Shown: positions 24,421 through 34,362, numbered from the stretch's first letter. The stretch is DNA of 64,000 nucleotides from Aestuariibaculum lutulentum (GCF_032926325.1 NZ_CP136709.1:3442501-3506500), one strand, 5' to 3'. A program made the numbers and translations. The notes: generated by a model from the letters alone, not told the origin.

Positions 24421-26967
24421 ATGGATGATAATTTTTCACCAAGAGTAAAAGACGTAATTGCCTACAGCAAAGAAGAAGCGCTTCGTTTGGGTCATGATTT
24501 TATTGGCACCGAACATTTGATGCTTGGGTTATTACGCGATGGAGACGGTAAGGCTATAAATATTCTAAACGCTTTAGATGTGGATTTAAATCATCTAAGA
24601 CGAAAAGTTGAAATATTAAGTCCTGCGAACCCTAATATTGCGGCAGCTACAAACCAAAAAAAGAACCTGCACCTTACTAGGCAAGCAGAACGCGCGCTAA
24701 AAACAACCTTTTTAGAAGCTAAACTGTTTCAAAGTTCTTCTATCAACACTGCACACCTTTTACTGTGTATTTTAAGAAACGAGAACGACCCCACTACCAA
24801 GCTTTTAAATAAGCTAAAAATTGACTACGATAATGTTAAAGAACAATTTAAATTTATGATTACAAACGATAATGAATATATAGAGCCAAAAGCAGAATCG
24901 TTTCAAGATGATACGAGTTCTGATGATGATGCGTCAAAAGACATTTTCAACAGCCCAACAGGTAAAACCAATAAGAAGTCTAAAACACCTGTTTTAGACA
25001 ACTTCGGTCGCGACCTTACCGCTTTAGCGGAAGAAGGTAAACTAGATCCTGTTGTTGGAAGAGAAAAGGAAATTGAGCGTGTATCGCAAATTTTAAGTCG
25101 TCGCAAAAAGAACAACCCGCTTTTAATTGGTGAACCCGGAGTTGGTAAATCTGCCATCGCCGAAGGTTTAGCACTTAGAATCATTAAACGAAAAGTGTCC
25201 AGAATTCTTTTCAATAAACGTGTGGTGACTTTAGATTTGGCAAGTTTAGTTGCCGGAACCAAGTACCGTGGACAGTTCGAAGAGCGTATGAAAGCCGTTA
25301 TGAACGAGCTAGAAAAAAATGACGATGTTATTTTATTCATCGACGAAATTCATACCATTGTTGGCGCAGGTGGCGCAACCGGAAGTCTAGATGCTTCCAA
25401 CATGTTTAAACCTGCATTGGCTAGAGGTGAAATTCAATGTATTGGTGCTACTACACTTGATGAATACAGACAGTATATCGAAAAAGATGGTGCTTTAGAG
25501 CGTCGTTTCCAAAAGGTTATTGTGGAGCCTACAAGTGTTTCTGAAACCATTGAGATTTTAAATAACATTAAAGCAAAATACGAAGAACACCATAATGTGG
25601 ATTACACTCCTGAAGCTATTGAAGCCTGTGTGAAATTAACAAACCGTTATATGACGGAGCGTTTCTTACCAGACAAGGCAATCGACGCTTTAGATGAGGC
25701 TGGTTCACGTGTTCACATCACAAACATCGAAGTTCCTAAACAAATTATCGAGCTTGAAAAACAGCTTGAAGCTATTAAGGAAACCAAAAATGCTGTGGTA
25801 AGAAAACAGAAATACGAAGAGGCTGCTAAGCTTAGAGATGATGAAAAACGTATTGAAAAAGAGTTAGCTGTTGCACAGGAAAAATGGGAAGAAGACACCA
25901 AGCAGCATCGCGAAGTGGTTACTGAAGAAAACGTTGCCGACGTCGTTTCGATGATGACTGGCATTCCTGTAAACAAAATAGCGCAAACTGAAATTAATAA
26001 ACTTGCCGATTTACCAAACTTAATTAAAGGTAAAGTTATTGGTCAGGATGAAGCAGTTGCTAAAGTTGTAAAAGCCATTCAGCGTAATCGTGCCGGACTT
26101 AAAGATCCGAATAAACCAATTGGTTCATTTATATTTTTAGGTCAGACGGGAGTTGGTAAAACACAGTTAGCCAAAGTGTTATCCAGAGAGTTATTTGACA
26201 GTGAAGATTCATTAATTAGAATCGACATGAGCGAATACATGGAGAAATTTGCCATCTCTAGATTAATTGGAGCACCTCCAGGATACGTGGGTTACGAAGA
26301 AGGTGGTCAGTTAACTGAAAAAGTTAGACGTAAACCTTATGCTGTAATTTTATTAGACGAAATCGAAAAAGCACACCCTGACGTATTCAACATGTTACTT
26401 CAGGTGCTTGACGACGGGTATTTAACAGACAGTTTAGGTCGTAAAATCGATTTCAGAAACACAATCATCATTATGACTTCAAACATTGGAGCTCGTAAAC
26501 TTAAAGATTTTGGTACAGGAATCGGGTTCGGAACATCATCGCAAAAAGCTCAGGAAGACGCCAATGCGAAGAGTGTTATTGAAAACGCACTTAAAAAATC
26601 GTTTGCTCCTGAATTCTTAAACAGAATTGATGATGTCATCATGTTTAATGCACTTGAAAAAGAAGACATCAACAAGATTATAGATATCGAATTAAGCAAA
26701 CTTTTAGTTCGTATTAAAGATTTAGGATACATCTTAAAACTAAGTGATAAAGCTAAAGATTATATTGCTGAAAAAGGCTTCGATAAACAATACGGTGCTA
26801 GACCTTTAAAACGTGCCATCCAAAAATACATTGAAGATGCACTTGCTGAAGAAATCATCACTTCTCATGTTGAAGAAGGTGATACCATTGCTATCGATTT
26901 AAACGATACAACTCAGGAATTAGATATCAGTATTCAAAAAGCTGAAAATAATCCAACAGAATCATAA
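24421..26967 (+). CDS. clpC: ATP-dependent Clp protease ATP-binding subunit ClpC
   Basis: An 848-residue Hsp100 protein. The Clp N-domain repeats run over about residues 1-150 (FSPRVKDVIAYSKEEALRLGHDFIGTEHL). The first AAA domain has Walker A GEPGVGKSAIAEG near 237 and Walker B VILFIDEIHT. A UVR/M-domain-like segment near 440 reads KQKYEEAAKLRDDEKRIEKEL. The second AAA domain has GQTGVGKTQLAK near 575. The loop GIGFGTSSQ carries the IGF tripeptide expected for ClpP docking. It unfolds substrates for ClpP in the cytoplasm. It has a candidate promoter and a good RBS (GGAAAT) and ends at a strong terminator. Confidence 0.95.
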   Translation: MDDNFSPRVKDVIAYSKEEALRLGHDFIGTEHLMLGLLRDGDGKAINILNALDVDLNHLRRKVEILSPANPNIAAATNQKKNLHLTRQAERALKTTFLEAKLFQSSSINTAHLLLCILRNENDPTTKLLNKLKIDYDNVKEQFKFMITNDNEYIEPKAESFQDDTSSDDDASKDIFNSPTGKTNKKSKTPVLDNFGRDLTALAEEGKLDPVVGREKEIERVSQILSRRKKNNPLLIGEPGVGKSAIAEGLALRIIKRKVSRILFNKRVVTLDLASLVAGTKYRGQFEERMKAVMNELEKNDDVILFIDEIHTIVGAGGATGSLDASNMFKPALARGEIQCIGATTLDEYRQYIEKDGALERRFQKVIVEPTSVSETIEILNNIKAKYEEHHNVDYTPEAIEACVKLTNRYMTERFLPDKAIDALDEAGSRVHITNIEVPKQIIELEKQLEAIKETKNAVVRKQKYEEAAKLRDDEKRIEKELAVAQEKWEEDTKQHREVVTEENVADVVSMMTGIPVNKIAQTEINKLADLPNLIKGKVIGQDEAVAKVVKAIQRNRAGLKDPNKPIGSFIFLGQTGVGKTQLAKVLSRELFDSEDSLIRIDMSEYMEKFAISRLIGAPPGYVGYEEGGQLTEKVRRKPYAVILLDEIEKAHPDVFNMLLQVLDDGYLTDSLGRKIDFRNTIIIMTSNIGARKLKDFGTGIGFGTSSQKAQEDANAKSVIENALKKSFAPEFLNRIDDVIMFNALEKEDINKIIDIELSKLLVRIKDLGYILKLSDKAKDYIAEKGFDKQYGARPLKRAIQKYIEDALAEEIITSHVEEGDTIAIDLNDTTQELDISIQKAENNPTES

Positions 26968-26989
26968 TTTGATTCTCTTTATAAAAACA

Positions 26990-27017
26990 AAAGCCCGAAA
27001 TTTACTTTCGGGCTTTT
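26990..27017. terminator. Bidirectional terminator between clpC and UMF1-type MFS gene
   Basis: AAAGCCCGAAA (26990-27000) pairs with TTTCGGGCTTT (27006-27016), with a five-base loop and a T run. It serves both convergent genes. Confidence 0.85.
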
Positions 27018-27036
27018 TTATGTTTATTAATTAAGC

Positions 27037-28368
27037 TTATTTCATATCAACTTCTTTTGGGACTCTAAACAAGAGTACAATCCCTGCAAAAAAGAATATA
27101 AATAAAAACAACACGGCATTACGCATACTTCCGGTAAACTGTGCTACAAAACCGTACAAAAATGTTCCAATGATAATACCTATCTTTTCAGCGACATCGT
27201 AAAAACTAAAAAACGACGTCGTGTCTTTAGTTTCAGGAAGAAATTTAGAATATGTCGATCTTGATAACGCTTGAATTCCGCCCATAACAATACCCACAAA
27301 ACCGGCCGCGATATAGAAATCCATTGGCGTGATAACATAATACGCATACACACAAATTATCGCCCAAATAACGTTGATACCAATTAGGGTTTTTATGTTT
27401 CCAAACACTTTTGAAATTCTCGCTGTAACCACAGCTCCTAAAATAGCAACCACTTGAATCACCAAAATACTCACAATTAATCCTATTGTACGCTCGGTAT
27501 CGCTTCCCCAATCAATTTCTTCTTCACCAAAATAAGTAGCGATTAACATAACCGTTTGAACTGCCATACTATACACGAAAAAGGCGCCTAAATAACGCTT
27601 CAGTTTTACATTGTGAGCCAATTGATTCCAAACTAATTTTAATTCTTTGAAACCGTTTAAGATAATATTCTTCTTCGGACTTTCAGTTCCCTTTTTGTTT
27701 CCTTTTGGCAAATAGTAAAATGAATACTGACTGAATAATATCCACCAAATCCCAACAGATACGAAAGAATACTTCATAGCTTTAATCTCGGCTGCTCCAC
27801 TTTCATCTGTAGTGATACCAAAAAAATCAGGCTTCATAACCATAGCCAAGTTTAGCAACAAAAGTATCACGCTTCCTATATAGCCTAATGAAAATCCTTT
27901 GGCACTAATTTTATCTTGTTGATTGGTGAATGCTATATCGGGTAAATACGAATTATTAATAGCAAAACTTACCCAAAAACCGACTAAGCCAAAAAAGTAA
28001 CACGCCAGACTGAAATAAATATGTTCCAATGAAAACCAATATAAACCTATACATGAAACACCACCCAGATAACAGAAAAACTTCATGAAAACCTTCTTAT
28101 TTCCTAAATAATCGGCAACTCCAGAAATCAAGGGTGTTACAATAGCTATAAAAACAAAAGCCAAAGATGTGGTGTAACTAATTAAAGGTGCTCTTGAGAT
28201 TTCACCTCCAAATACTGATACTTTTTCTATGTCTGCAATTCTAAAAAGCGCACCATAAAAAATAGGAAATATAGCCGATGCGATAACTAAACTATAAACC
28301 GAATTTGCCCAATCGTAAAAAGCCCACGCATTTAATAGTTTCTTACTTCCTTTTTCTAATTGCTTCAT
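27037..28368 (-). CDS. UMF1-type (Atg22-like) major facilitator protein
   Basis: A 443-residue membrane protein. The start KKLLNAWAFYDWANSVYSLVIASAIFP is diagnostic of the UMF1/Atg22-like MFS family. About 11-12 hydrophobic segments follow, with a cytoplasmic loop near residues 215-245. These proteins are proposed effluxers, and no bacterial substrate is firmly established. It has its own start at 28368 after a terminator-like hairpin and is convergent with clpC. I cannot predict the substrate. Confidence 0.85.
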   Translation of the reverse strand: MKQLEKGSKKLLNAWAFYDWANSVYSLVIASAIFPIFYGALFRIADIEKVSVFGGEISRAPLISYTTSLAFVFIAIVTPLISGVADYLGNKKVFMKFFCYLGGVSCIGLYWFSLEHIYFSLACYFFGLVGFWVSFAINNSYLPDIAFTNQQDKISAKGFSLGYIGSVILLLLNLAMVMKPDFFGITTDESGAAEIKAMKYSFVSVGIWWILFSQYSFYYLPKGNKKGTESPKKNIILNGFKELKLVWNQLAHNVKLKRYLGAFFVYSMAVQTVMLIATYFGEEEIDWGSDTERTIGLIVSILVIQVVAILGAVVTARISKVFGNIKTLIGINVIWAIICVYAYYVITPMDFYIAAGFVGIVMGGIQALSRSTYSKFLPETKDTTSFFSFYDVAEKIGIIIGTFLYGFVAQFTGSMRNAVLFLFIFFFAGIVLLFRVPKEVDMK

Positions 28369-28393
28369 AAAGTAACCTTAATCGTTTTTAAAT

Positions 28394-28420
28394 AAAAAAG
28401 ACTGCCCAAAACGAGCAGCC
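28394..28420 (-). terminator. Terminator of the M48 peptidase gene
   Basis: On the minus strand GGCTGCTC (28413-28420) pairs with GGGCAGTC (28400-28407) with two G-U pairs, a GTTTT loop and six T. It lies just beyond the peptidase stop at 28462. Confidence 0.65.
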
Positions 28421-28461
28421 TCAAAGTAAACAAATATTTTTAACTTCTTCTTGATGAAATT

Positions 28462-29277
28462 TTACTTAAATGACGTCACCTCAAATTTAGCAGCTTCCGC
28501 TTTTGCTTTAGGTGCCAATGCTGTTAAGTTAGCAATACGCGATTCATTTGACGGGTGTGTACTTAACATTTCTGGTGGTGCCTCACCGCCTAGCGAATTC
28601 ATGCGTTTCCATAATTCTGCTGCTTCATCTGGATTATAACCGGCTATAGCCATTAAATATAATCCAATCTCATCAGCTTCTGTTTCGTGCGAACGACTAA
28701 AAGGCAACATCACACCTACCTGAGAACCAACACCATAAGCCTGATTGAAAATATCTAACGACTTCTGATCTCCAGATAAGGCTACATTTCCTGCCAATGC
28801 CACACCTTGCTGAACATAAGCTGCACTCATACGCTGCTGACCATGGTTTGCCAGTGCGTGTGCTACCTCATGTCCTACTACTGCCGCCAAACCTGCTTCA
28901 GATTTAGTTACCGGTAAAATCCCAGTATACACTACAATTTTACCTCCAGGCATACACCAGGCGTTAACTGTTTCGTCATTTACTAAATTATACTCCCATT
29001 TATAATCATTTAAATATCCCTGATATCCGTTTGCATCTAAATAACGTTCGGCTGCTTTTGCAATCTTTTGTCCTACTCGTGTTACCATATTAGCATCGGC
29101 TGTACCGGTAACAACTTTGTTCTCTGATAAGAATTGATTGTATTGTGCAAAAGACGTTGGAAATAATTGATCGTTAGAAACAAACGCCATCGTTTTCTTT
29201 CCTGAAAATGGATTTGTAGCACACGAAAGTACAATCGCGGCTACTCCTGTAGCTATAAGTGTTTTTTTCAGTTTCAT
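28462..29277 (-). CDS. M48 family zinc metalloprotease lipoprotein
   Basis: A 271-residue protein with lipobox IVLSC (Cys19), so a predicted membrane-anchored lipoprotein. The zinc motif HEVAHALANHG gives His136, Glu137 and His140. A third ligand is likely the Glu in SRSHETEADEIGLYLMA near 195, the usual M48 ExxxD pattern. It resembles LoiP/YcaL and BepA-like peptidases that check outer-membrane protein assembly. Its substrate is not known. It is monocistronic, with a terminator downstream and a divergent msrB gene. Confidence 0.92.
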   Translation of the reverse strand: MKLKKTLIATGVAAIVLSCATNPFSGKKTMAFVSNDQLFPTSFAQYNQFLSENKVVTGTADANMVTRVGQKIAKAAERYLDANGYQGYLNDYKWEYNLVNDETVNAWCMPGGKIVVYTGILPVTKSEAGLAAVVGHEVAHALANHGQQRMSAAYVQQGVALAGNVALSGDQKSLDIFNQAYGVGSQVGVMLPFSRSHETEADEIGLYLMAIAGYNPDEAAELWKRMNSLGGEAPPEMLSTHPSNESRIANLTALAPKAKAEAAKFEVTSFK

Positions 29278-29442
29278 CGTAATTTGGATTAAATATGGTA
29301 TAAAAGTACAAAAATTGTACCTTTCTCTTTTTAGACGCTTTCAATTTTTAGAAGTCACTTAAACAAATAAAAATTATACACAAGACTTCTGTTATTTTTA
29401 ATTATCTCCTTCGACTGATTTTCTGTAAAAACACATGAACTC

Positions 29443-29916
29443 ATGAAAAATATATTGCTTCTTACCTTATCTATAGTTTTATTCAGCTGTAACGGCAACG
29501 CTCAAAAAGAAAGCAAAATCAGCTATGAAGTTTCTAAAACAGATACTGAATGGAAACAACTATTAACTGAACGGGAATACCATGTGATGCGCAAGTCTGG
29601 AACAGAGCCTGCCTTTTCAAGCCCCTTAAATAAAAACTACGAAAAAGGGACTTATGTTTGTAAAGCCTGCAATACCCCGCTTTTTAAGAGCGCCAATAAA
29701 TTTGATTCAGGAACGGGATGGCCAAGTTTCGATCAGGAAATAAAAGGCAATGTTGCTTACTCTAACGACTCGCATTCTATATATGGAACAGAAGAACATT
29801 GTGCTAAATGTGGGGGTCATTTAGGTCATGTGTTTAACGACGGCCCGAGAAATACCACAGGAAAACGCCATTGTATTAATGGTGTGGCATTAAAATTTAT
29901 TCCTGAGAAGAAATAA
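29443..29916 (+). CDS. msrB: Peptide methionine-R-sulfoxide reductase MsrB, lipoprotein form
   Basis: A 157-residue protein. The first 20 residues form a lipoprotein signal with SIVLFSC, so the enzyme is exported and anchored. MsrB features: zinc-binding CKAC (KACNTPLF) and CAKCGGHLGH, the substrate motif FDSGTGWPSFDQ, and the catalytic Cys in KRHCINGVALKF. It reduces methionine-R-sulfoxide in periplasmic or surface proteins. The ATG at 29443 is preceded by the short overlapping ATG at 29435 in another frame. A DUF1572 gene follows after 17 bases, so the pair is probably co-transcribed. Confidence 0.95.
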   Translation: MKNILLLTLSIVLFSCNGNAQKESKISYEVSKTDTEWKQLLTEREYHVMRKSGTEPAFSSPLNKNYEKGTYVCKACNTPLFKSANKFDSGTGWPSFDQEIKGNVAYSNDSHSIYGTEEHCAKCGGHLGHVFNDGPRNTTGKRHCINGVALKFIPEKK

Positions 29917-29933
29917 AACCCTAATTTTAACCT

Positions 29934-30485
29934 ATGGAAAGTTATTTAACCAGTATTATTAAGCAGTTTGAATACTACAAAAATTTGGGAGACAAAACCT
30001 TTAATCAGCTGACTTTTGATGAAATTTCCTGGCAAAGTAGTGAGGACTCCAATAGTATTTCGATTATTGCCAAACATATGGTTGGCAATATGTTAAGCCG
30101 CTGGACTAATTTTTTAGCCGTAGACGGCGAGAAATCGTGGCGCAATCGAGAAGATGAATTTATTGCTTCTTACACCTCAAAAGAAGACATGATCGCATCC
30201 TGGGAAAGTGGCTGGCATTGTTTATTTAAAGCGATTACACCACTAACAACTCCAGATTTAGAAACTATTATTTACATTAGAAATGAAGGACATACAGTTT
30301 TAGAGGCCATCAATCGGCAATTAGCACATTACTCTTACCATACTGGCCAAATTGTATTTTTAGGAAAATTATTAAAAGGTGAAGACTGGGAATCTTTATC
30401 AATTCCGAAAGGCCAATCTTCAACATATAATACTAAAAAATTTAATCAGGAAAAATCAAGAAAGCATTTTACCGATGATTTATAA
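29934..30485 (+). CDS. DUF1572 family protein (DinB-like fold)
   Basis: A 183-residue cytoplasmic protein. It has the DUF1572 pattern: IAKHMVGNMLSRWTNFLAVDGEKSWRNRE, then GHTVLEAINRQLAHYSYHTGQIVFLGKLLKGEDW, with conserved His residues (KHMVGN, HYSYH) that form a metal site in the related DinB/YfiT fold. Function is unknown; related proteins bind metal, often in thiol-dependent reactions. It starts 17 bases after msrB and ends at a strong terminator. The pairing with an oxidative-damage gene suggests a stress role, which is an inference. Confidence 0.85.
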   Translation: MESYLTSIIKQFEYYKNLGDKTFNQLTFDEISWQSSEDSNSISIIAKHMVGNMLSRWTNFLAVDGEKSWRNREDEFIASYTSKEDMIASWESGWHCLFKAITPLTTPDLETIIYIRNEGHTVLEAINRQLAHYSYHTGQIVFLGKLLKGEDWESLSIPKGQSSTYNTKKFNQEKSRKHFTDDL

Positions 30486-30489
30486 AAAC

Positions 30490-30520
30490 AGCCTTCAAAA
30501 TTAAATTTTGAAGGCTTTTT
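30490..30520. terminator. Bidirectional terminator after DUF1572 gene
   Basis: AGCCTTCAAAAT (30490-30501) pairs with ATTTTGAAGGCT (30505-30516), then a T run to 30520. The convergent NTF2-like gene ends at 30538 on the other strand, so it may serve both. Confidence 0.85.
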
Positions 30521-30537
30521 CATTCTGGTAATCTTTT

Positions 30538-31464
30538 TTAATCCATTAAAGCTTTCATGGTGTAATACCCTATTTCTCTAACAATCATGCCGTCATCATT
30601 AAAATTATGAGTCAACATCATTGGTAGCACAAATTTCTTGTCGTCTTTTTTACGCGTCATTCTAACTTTCCACCAGGATTGCACGACTTTGCCTCCCCAA
30701 ATTTCGTACTCTAAATAATCTGGATAACCCACCACATCAATAGCATCAATAGTCCAGTCTTCCAGCATTTTTGTAAAGCCTTCTTTCTCTTCGGCTAAAG
30801 TATGAGTTTCGCCATCAGCCATATCTAAATTCGAAAATTTTGCATTTTCGGTGAAGTAACTAAAGCCTTTTTCTACATCGGCATTTTCAAGCGCACTTAC
30901 CATACGACGTACTTTATTTATGTATTCGTGCTCATTATAAATTGTACCATTTGTTCTTACGTCTCGTGCCTGACCGATAGCATCAAACACAGTACCATCG
31001 TCATAGGTAATCACCATCTTAATTTTGTTATCATCATTTATAACAAATAACCTGTGGAGTTGCATATTTAATTTCACCCCCGTTTTGTCGTGAACACCTT
31101 TTAAAAAATCCCAGGTTTGCACCCACAACCCCGATTCTTTATACTCTAAAGCATCAGGATAGGCTCCCTTAGCTCGTTCAATACTTAAATATGATGTGTT
31201 ATTTTTCCAGAAGGCCACTTGTTTCAGATATCGGCTTTTATCGACGCCTTCGTTATCGGGGTCGGTATTCATACCATTATAGGCTTTAAAATCGTCTGCT
31301 AAATAACTGGCAACTTTAACAGTATCGCCTTCAACAAAAGCCTTAGTCATGTCTTCTACAACTTTAATGGCAGGATGTTCAATGTAAATAGTTCCGTTTT
31401 TTTTTGTCTGAGAGTACATGATGAGTGAGGGTACCATCATGCAGATAATAGCGAGTTTTTTCAT
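30538..31464 (-). CDS. Secreted tandem NTF2-like (SnoaL-type) protein
   Basis: A 308-residue protein with a signal peptide (MKKLAIICMMVPSLIMYSQ). Two related halves are visible. The first begins NGTIYIEHPAIKVVEDMTKAFVEGD and the second NGTIYNEHEYINKVRRMVSAL, each followed by a NTF2/SnoaL-like pattern with aromatic W and FDAIG or TITDAV-like strands. This suggests an internal duplication. The fold often binds a small ligand or catalyses isomer or hydrolase reactions, but I see no specific active site. The protein would be periplasmic or secreted. It is flanked by a terminator and the ndh gene on the same strand, 114 bases away. Confidence 0.75.
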   Translation of the reverse strand: MKKLAIICMMVPSLIMYSQTKKNGTIYIEHPAIKVVEDMTKAFVEGDTVKVASYLADDFKAYNGMNTDPDNEGVDKSRYLKQVAFWKNNTSYLSIERAKGAYPDALEYKESGLWVQTWDFLKGVHDKTGVKLNMQLHRLFVINDDNKIKMVITYDDGTVFDAIGQARDVRTNGTIYNEHEYINKVRRMVSALENADVEKGFSYFTENAKFSNLDMADGETHTLAEEKEGFTKMLEDWTIDAIDVVGYPDYLEYEIWGGKVVQSWWKVRMTRKKDDKKFVLPMMLTHNFNDDGMIVREIGYYTMKALMD

Positions 31465-31578
31465 TTTGAATAAATTTTTGGTTAATTAATCTCTTTAAAT
31501 TTACTCAAAATAACTGATAATAAACAGATTACACGACTATATTTCATTTCCTACCAATGAAATAAGAAAAAACAGAAA

Positions 31579-32868
31579 CTAGAATTTTGACTTTAGAGTC
31601 CTTTTAAATGGTGTGATAATTAATCTGGCTTCTCGATCAAAACGTATGTAGTTATAAACCCAGTTAACAAAAACAACCATTCGGTTTCTAAATCCTATTA
31701 GAAAAAACAAGTGCACAAACATCCAAACATACCATGCTAAAACTCCTTGAAATTTAAACCTTGGCAAATCGACCACAGCTTTATTTCTACCAATAGTTGC
31801 CATAGCTCCTTTATCTTTATACTCAAAAGGCTTCATAGGTTTCCCTTCAATTAGCCTCAACATATTTTCACCCAATTGTTTTCCTTGCTGAATAGCCGGC
31901 TGCGCCATCATTGGGAATCCTTCAGGGTACTCTTCAGTTTCCATAAAGGCTACATCTCCTACTGCAAAAATATGATTGAATCCCTTTACCTGATTAAACT
32001 CATTAACCAAAATTCGGTTTCCTCTGGTTATAAATTCAGAAGCATCCAAACCTTTTATGGTTGCTCCCTTCACACCTGCTGCCCAGATTAAAGTCGCAGT
32101 CTCAAAAGTTAAATCGGAATTTGTTGTTACCGATTTCCCGTCGTAATTGGTTACACGTACATTTTTCCAGATATGCACACCAAGTTTTTCTAAAAAGTCT
32201 TCTGCTTTAGCTGATGCCTTATCACTCATCCCTTTTAACACACAATCGCCAGATTGAATGATGTGAATTTGAGCCATACGTGTATCTAAATCGGGATAAT
32301 CTTTAGGAAGAATCCCTTTCTTAATTTCCGCCAATGCACCCGCCAACTCTACTCCTGTTGGTCCGCCGCCCACAATTACGAAATTCATAAGGGCATTGCG
32401 TTCATTTAAATCTGAAGTCAATAAAGCATCTTCAAAATTTTCAAGAATTAAACTCCTTAAATTTAAAGATTGTGGTATGGTTTTCATCGCCATACTGTTC
32501 TTTTCTATTTCAGTATTTCCAAAATAATTGGTTTTAGAACCTGAAGCGACCACCAAATAATCGAATTTTAAAGTTCCGATATCGGTGATTACTTTTTTAG
32601 CTTCTGTATTTATTTCTTCAACATTTGCCAGTCTAAAATGAAAATTAGGGAAGTCTTTTAGAATTTTACGAATAGGATAAGCAATAGAATCGGGTTCAAG
32701 TCCGCCGGTAGATACCTGATATAGTAATGGTTGAAACGTGTGGTAATTATGCTTATCCAACAAAACCACCTGTACTTCCTGCTTTGATAACTTTTTTGCC
32801 AGTGATACGCCTGCAAAACCACCGCCTATAATTACAACTCGGGGAAAACTTGTTCTGGGTATGTTCAT
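31579..32868 (-). CDS. Type II NADH dehydrogenase
   Basis: A 429-residue flavoprotein. The FAD-binding motif VVIIGGGFAGVSLAKKL lies at residues 11-27 and the NADH-binding motif FVIVGGGPTGVELAGAL near 163-178. AVGDVAFME-type sequence later binds FAD. A C-terminal hydrophobic segment (FQGVLAWYVWMFVHLFFLIGFRNRMVVFVNW) suits membrane association. It passes electrons from NADH to the quinone pool without pumping protons. The gene has its own promoter region divergent from lpd and is followed by an unrelated NTF2-like gene. Confidence 0.93.
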   Translation of the reverse strand: MNIPRTSFPRVVIIGGGFAGVSLAKKLSKQEVQVVLLDKHNYHTFQPLLYQVSTGGLEPDSIAYPIRKILKDFPNFHFRLANVEEINTEAKKVITDIGTLKFDYLVVASGSKTNYFGNTEIEKNSMAMKTIPQSLNLRSLILENFEDALLTSDLNERNALMNFVIVGGGPTGVELAGALAEIKKGILPKDYPDLDTRMAQIHIIQSGDCVLKGMSDKASAKAEDFLEKLGVHIWKNVRVTNYDGKSVTTNSDLTFETATLIWAAGVKGATIKGLDASEFITRGNRILVNEFNQVKGFNHIFAVGDVAFMETEEYPEGFPMMAQPAIQQGKQLGENMLRLIEGKPMKPFEYKDKGAMATIGRNKAVVDLPRFKFQGVLAWYVWMFVHLFFLIGFRNRMVVFVNWVYNYIRFDREARLIITPFKRTLKSKF

Positions 32869-32985
32869 ATAGTAAATCTTACTAACAAAGGTAATAAAAG
32901 ATACAAATTTAATGGGTTCTAAATTCTTTATATGAATAAGGTTTCGTAAATTCGTAGCCGGAAAAATAACGATTAAAAAAATCTC

Positions 32986-34362
32986 ATGAGTAAATACGAT
33001 ATTATTGTTCTTGGAAGTGGTCCTGGTGGTTATGTAACGGCTATTAGAGCATCGCAGTTAGGTTTTAAAACTGCCATTGTTGAAAAAGAAAACCTTGGTG
33101 GTGTATGTTTAAATTGGGGATGTATTCCAACCAAAGCGTTACTAAAATCTGCCCAAGTATTTGAGTATCTTAAGCATGCTGAAGATTACGGACTAAAAGT
33201 TAAGGAAGCAGAACACGATTTTGATGCCGTTGTAAAACGTAGCCGTGGTGTTGCGGAAGGCATGAGCAAAGGTGTTCAGTTCTTAATGAAAAAGAATAAA
33301 ATTGATGTTATTAACGGTTACGGAACACTTAAACCAGGTAAAAAGGTTGACGTAGACGGAACTGAATATAGCGCAGACCATATTATTATTGCAACCGGAG
33401 CACGTTCTCGCGAATTACCAAGTTTACCACAAGACGGTAAGAAAGTAATTGGATACAGAGAAGCAATGACTTTACCTGAACAACCAAAGAAAATGATTGT
33501 TGTTGGTTCGGGAGCTATCGGTGTGGAGTTTGCATACTTCTACAATTCTATGGGAACAGAAGTAACCATTGTTGAGTACTTACCAAACATTGTTCCTGTT
33601 GAAGACGAAGATGTATCTAAACAATTAGAGCGTTCATTCAAGAAAAGCGGAATTAATATTATGACCTCTGCTGAAGTAACTAAAGTTGATACTTCTGGTG
33701 ATGGTGTTAAAGCTACTGTAAAAACGGCAAAAGGAGAAGAAGTTTTAGAAGCAGATATCATCTTAAGCGCTGTAGGTATAAAAACAAACATTGAAAACAT
33801 CGGATTAGAAGATGTTGGTATTGTTGTAGACCGCGATAAAATATTAGTAAACAGTTTCTACCAAACTAACATTCCAGGTTACTACGCAATCGGAGACGTT
33901 ACTCCTGGTCAGGCTTTAGCACACGTAGCTTCTGCTGAAGGTATTTTATGTGTTGAAAAAATTGCTGGACAACACGTTGAAGCTTTAGACTACGGAAATA
34001 TTCCTGGGTGTACTTACGCTACTCCTGAAATTGCAAGCGTTGGTTTAACTGAAAAACAAGCTAAAGAAAAAGGATACGAGGTTAAAATCGGTAAGTTCCC
34101 ATTCTCAGCTTCAGGAAAAGCAAGTGCTGGCGGAAATAAAGACGGATTTGTAAAAGTTATTTTCGATGCTAAATACGGTGAATGGTTAGGTTGCCATATG
34201 ATTGGTGCTGGTGTTACCGATATGATTGCTGAAGCTGTTGTTGCCAGAAAATTAGAAACTACAGGTCATGAAGTATTAAAAGCAGTTCACCCTCACCCAA
34301 CTATGAGTGAAGCGGTAATGGAAGCTGTTGCTGCTGCTTACGATGAAGTAATTCATATCTAA
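32986..34362 (+). CDS. lpdA: Dihydrolipoyl dehydrogenase
   Basis: A 458-residue pyridine nucleotide-disulfide oxidoreductase. The FAD motif LGSGPGGYVTAIRASQLG begins the chain. The redox pair is Cys41 and Cys46 in GGVCLNWGCIPTK. The second dinucleotide motif is VVGSGAIGVEFAYFYNSMG, and the C-terminal active-site His lies in HPHPTMSEAVMEA near 437. It reoxidises lipoamide in 2-oxo acid dehydrogenase complexes. It is encoded away from E1/E2 genes here, so which complex it serves cannot be said. A strong terminator follows. Confidence 0.95.
   Translation: MSKYDIIVLGSGPGGYVTAIRASQLGFKTAIVEKENLGGVCLNWGCIPTKALLKSAQVFEYLKHAEDYGLKVKEAEHDFDAVVKRSRGVAEGMSKGVQFLMKKNKIDVINGYGTLKPGKKVDVDGTEYSADHIIIATGARSRELPSLPQDGKKVIGYREAMTLPEQPKKMIVVGSGAIGVEFAYFYNSMGTEVTIVEYLPNIVPVEDEDVSKQLERSFKKSGINIMTSAEVTKVDTSGDGVKATVKTAKGEEVLEADIILSAVGIKTNIENIGLEDVGIVVDRDKILVNSFYQTNIPGYYAIGDVTPGQALAHVASAEGILCVEKIAGQHVEALDYGNIPGCTYATPEIASVGLTEKQAKEKGYEVKIGKFPFSASGKASAGGNKDGFVKVIFDAKYGEWLGCHMIGAGVTDMIAEAVVARKLETTGHEVLKAVHPHPTMSEAVMEAVAAAYDEVIHI

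Noticed and set aside
24163..24421. Quinolone-resistance change in gyrA and a riboswitch in the gyrA-clpC gap
   Set aside because: GyrA has Ser and Asp at the expected sensitive positions, and the gap shows only a promoter-like region without a conserved fold.
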